A DNA stretch of 6,769 nt. Source: Deltaproteobacteria bacterium. Lineage in GTDB: Bacteria > Desulfobacterota > Desulfobacteria > Desulfobacterales > ETH-SRB1. Made by a program: the position numbers and the translations under genes. This document shows, one piece after another, positions 5,748 to 6,769 of the stretch. The stretch spans positions 1 through 6,769 of the forward strand of contig JAUWQK010000085.1 of NCBI GenBank assembly GCA_030611115.1, written 5' to 3'. The notes under the pieces are model-generated. The model worked only from the letters and a program-made list of their open reading frames with translations, was not told where the DNA came from and did not search any database. Each line of letters begins with the position of its first letter. Position 1 is the stretch's first letter.

Positions 5748-5777
5748 AAAATAGCACCTTTTTTTGATTTAAGTCAA
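5748..5777 (-). promoter_or_regulatory. Candidate promoter of the hcpR-like regulator, overlapped by its operator
   Basis: Read on the minus strand, TTGACT (5777-5772) lies 18 bp from TATTTT (5753-5748), which is preceded by TG one base away (extended -10). Transcription would start near 5741, leaving a leader of only about 10 nt before the ATG. The -35 hexamer is one half of the FNR-like palindrome, so bound regulator would block it. Confidence 0.5.
5764..5777. promoter_or_regulatory. FNR/HcpR-type operator TTGATTTAAGTCAA
   Basis: An imperfect palindrome of two TTGAY half-sites around TTAA, the layout expected for an FNR/HcpR-like dimer. Its centre (5770.5) is 41.5 bp from position 5812, the start predicted from the hcp -10 box, which is the class II activator position. 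It also overlaps the -35 of the divergent regulator gene. Confidence 0.7.
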
Positions 5778-5790
5778 GGCATCGAGCTTG

Positions 5791-5815
5791 TTTTATGTGT
5801 AACATGTGCATAAAA
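5791..5815. promoter_or_regulatory. Second inverted repeat over the hcp promoter
   Basis: TTTTATG (5791-5797) pairs with CATAAAA (5809-5815) around an 11-nt centre that contains the palindrome ACATGT (5802-5807). It covers the predicted -10 and start point of hcp. It could be a repressor operator, or chance in AT-rich DNA. Confidence 0.35.
5800..5805 (+). promoter_or_regulatory. Candidate -10 box of hcp (TAACAT)
   Basis: TAACAT keeps the key first T, second A and last T of the consensus. No good -35 hexamer stands 17 bp upstream, as expected at an activator-dependent promoter. Placing it at -12 to -7 puts the start at 5812 and the upstream palindrome exactly at -41.5. Confidence 0.5.
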
Positions 5816-5845
5816 ACAGGAAATGATTCGTTAAAAAAACAGCTT

Positions 5846-5855
5846 AAGGAGGAAG
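5846..5855 (+). promoter_or_regulatory. Strong ribosome binding site of hcp
   Basis: AAGGAGGAAG with GGAGG 6 nt before the ATG is close to an ideal Shine-Dalgarno sequence. It fixes the hcp start at 5859 and contrasts with the weak or absent sites in front of mgtE, recO and the sugar kinase. Confidence 0.9.
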
Positions 5856-5858
5856 ATT

Positions 5859-6769
5859 ATGTTTTGTTTTCAATGCCAGGAGACAGCAAAGAACACAGGC
5901 TGCACCGTTAAAGGTGTTTGCGGGAAACCGGAAGATACAGCAAACTTGCAGGATCTTTTAATCTATGCGTTAAGGGGTATTGCCGTTTATGGTGAAAAGA
6001 CAAAAGAATTCGGAATCCTGGACAGAAAAACCGGGTTGTTCGTTGCGCAGGGCCTTTTTACAACCATCACCAACGCCAACTGGGATGATGACCGGTTTAT
6101 TGCCATGATTAAAGAGGCATTAAAACGCAGGGATGCGCTTAAAGAGAATTTCTTGGCTGCATACAAGGGAAAATATGGAAAAGATTTTGATGAGAAGCTG
6201 CATGATTGTGCAACATGGTTTTCTGATGATGATGCCCAGTTTCATGAAAAAGCCAAATCAGTGGGCGTTCTTTCAACTAAGGATGAAGATGTTCGATCTT
6301 TAAGGGAGCTTTTAATCATCGGTTTAAGGGGGGTTGCCGCTTATGCGGATCATGCCGCTATTTTGGGATTTGAAAAAGAAGAGATTTATGATTTTCTAAT
6401 GGAAGCTCTTGCATCCACCACAAAAGATTTGTCCGTGGACGATATGGTTGCGCTTGTAATGAAAGCCGGAGAGATTGCGGTAAATACGATGGCATTGCTG
6501 GATGAAGCAAATACGACTGCTTATGGCAACCCCGAAATCACGGAAGTAAATATCGGTGTTGGAAAAAATCCAGGGATTTTGATCAGCGGTCATGACCTTA
6601 AAGATATGGAAGAGCTTTTAAAACAAACCAAAGGTACTGGTGTGGATGTATATACACACGGCGAAATGCTTCCCGCCAATTACTACCCGGCATTTAAAAA
6701 ATATGATCATTTAATGGGCAACTACGGTGGTTCATGGTGGCACCAGAACAAGGAGTTTGAATCCTTTAA
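5859..6769 (+). CDS. hcp: Hybrid cluster protein (hydroxylamine reductase, class I), 5' part
   Basis: The window holds the first 303 codons of an open frame with no in-frame stop; complete Hcp proteins run to about 540-555 residues, so the 3' part lies outside. Hcp is a cytoplasmic iron-sulfur protein that reduces hydroxylamine in vitro and is linked to NO/nitrosative stress defence. Cys3, Cys6, Cys15 and Cys21 (C-x2-C-x8-C-x5-C) bind the [4Fe-4S] cluster of the class I, Desulfovibrio-type protein; the E. coli class II form has different spacing. His245 (S-G-H-D-L) and Glu269 (T-H-G-E-M-L-P) correspond to two ligands of the hybrid Fe-S-O cluster, His244 and Glu268 in D. vulgaris. The remaining cysteine ligands are beyond the window. 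L-L-I-Y-A-L-R-G-I-A-V-Y (33-44) recurs as L-L-I-I-G-L-R-G-V-A-A-Y (151-162), reflecting the two three-helix bundles of domain 1. Confidence 0.97.
   Translation, partial: MFCFQCQETAKNTGCTVKGVCGKPEDTANLQDLLIYALRGIAVYGEKTKEFGILDRKTGLFVAQGLFTTITNANWDDDRFIAMIKEALKRRDALKENFLAAYKGKYGKDFDEKLHDCATWFSDDDAQFHEKAKSVGVLSTKDEDVRSLRELLIIGLRGVAAYADHAAILGFEKEEIYDFLMEALASTTKDLSVDDMVALVMKAGEIAVNTMALLDEANTTAYGNPEITEVNIGVGKNPGILISGHDLKDMEELLKQTKGTGVDVYTHGEMLPANYYPAFKKYDHLMGNYGGSWWHQNKEFESF

Noticed and set aside
5625..5813. Plus-strand frame of 62 codons crossing the start of the regulator and the control region
   Set aside because: Antisense to the regulator's N-terminus and runs through the operator and promoter; no ribosome site.
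6396..6593. Minus-strand frame inside hcp
   Set aside because: Antisense to hcp, which has conserved cluster ligands on the plus strand and a strong ribosome site.
6767..6769. TAA at the window end as the hcp stop
   Set aside because: It is out of frame with ATG 5859; hcp continues past the window.

Overview
The window reads as a stretch of chromosome from an anaerobic deltaproteobacterium (Desulfobacterota), most likely of the Desulfobacterales type. This is inferred from gene content: a periplasmic SurA-like chaperone after a probable mfd tail, a class I hybrid cluster protein with a divergent HcpR-type regulator, and AT-rich intergenic DNA full of short repeats. No phage, transposase, tRNA, rRNA or CRISPR array is visible.

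Layout, left to right. (1) 3-89: last 28 codons of a plus-strand gene, possibly mfd. (2) 90-270: seven perfect copies of a 7-bp repeat, a GC-rich hairpin element, and a candidate promoter. (3) 271-1269: exported SurA/parvulin-type peptidyl-prolyl isomerase. (4) 1270-1667: about 400 bp without a gene, holding a 26-bp inverted-repeat element that begins on the surA stop codon, then a composite of 7-bp-periodic arrays. (5) 1668-3020 and 3024-3791: mgtE (Mg2+ channel/transporter) and recO (recombination mediator), 3 nt apart. (6) 3792-3900: a 36-bp-arm inverted repeat, again built from 7-bp units, filling almost the whole gap. (7) 3901-4962: a GHMP-family sugar kinase of uncertain substrate. (8) 4963-5047: convergent junction. 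(9) 5048-5731, minus strand: Crp/Fnr-family regulator, probably HcpR. (10) 5732-5858: divergent control region with an FNR-like palindrome. (11) 5859 to the end: the first 303 codons of hcp, running off the window.

Functional logic. The clearest regulatory unit is hcpR/hcp. The regulator's recognition helix carries an E-x-x-S-R pattern as in FNR. The shared intergenic region carries a TTGA-N6-TCAA palindrome placed where a class II activator would sit for hcp, and where it would cover the -35 of the regulator's own promoter. This predicts activation of the NO/hydroxylamine-stress gene hcp together with autorepression. The other genes are housekeeping functions in one direction and do not form an obvious pathway.

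The most unusual feature is non-coding. Seven separate arrays in three intergenic regions share an exact or near-exact 7-bp period. Two pairs of arrays face each other as inverted repeats, and in one pair the arms differ by exactly one 7-bp unit.
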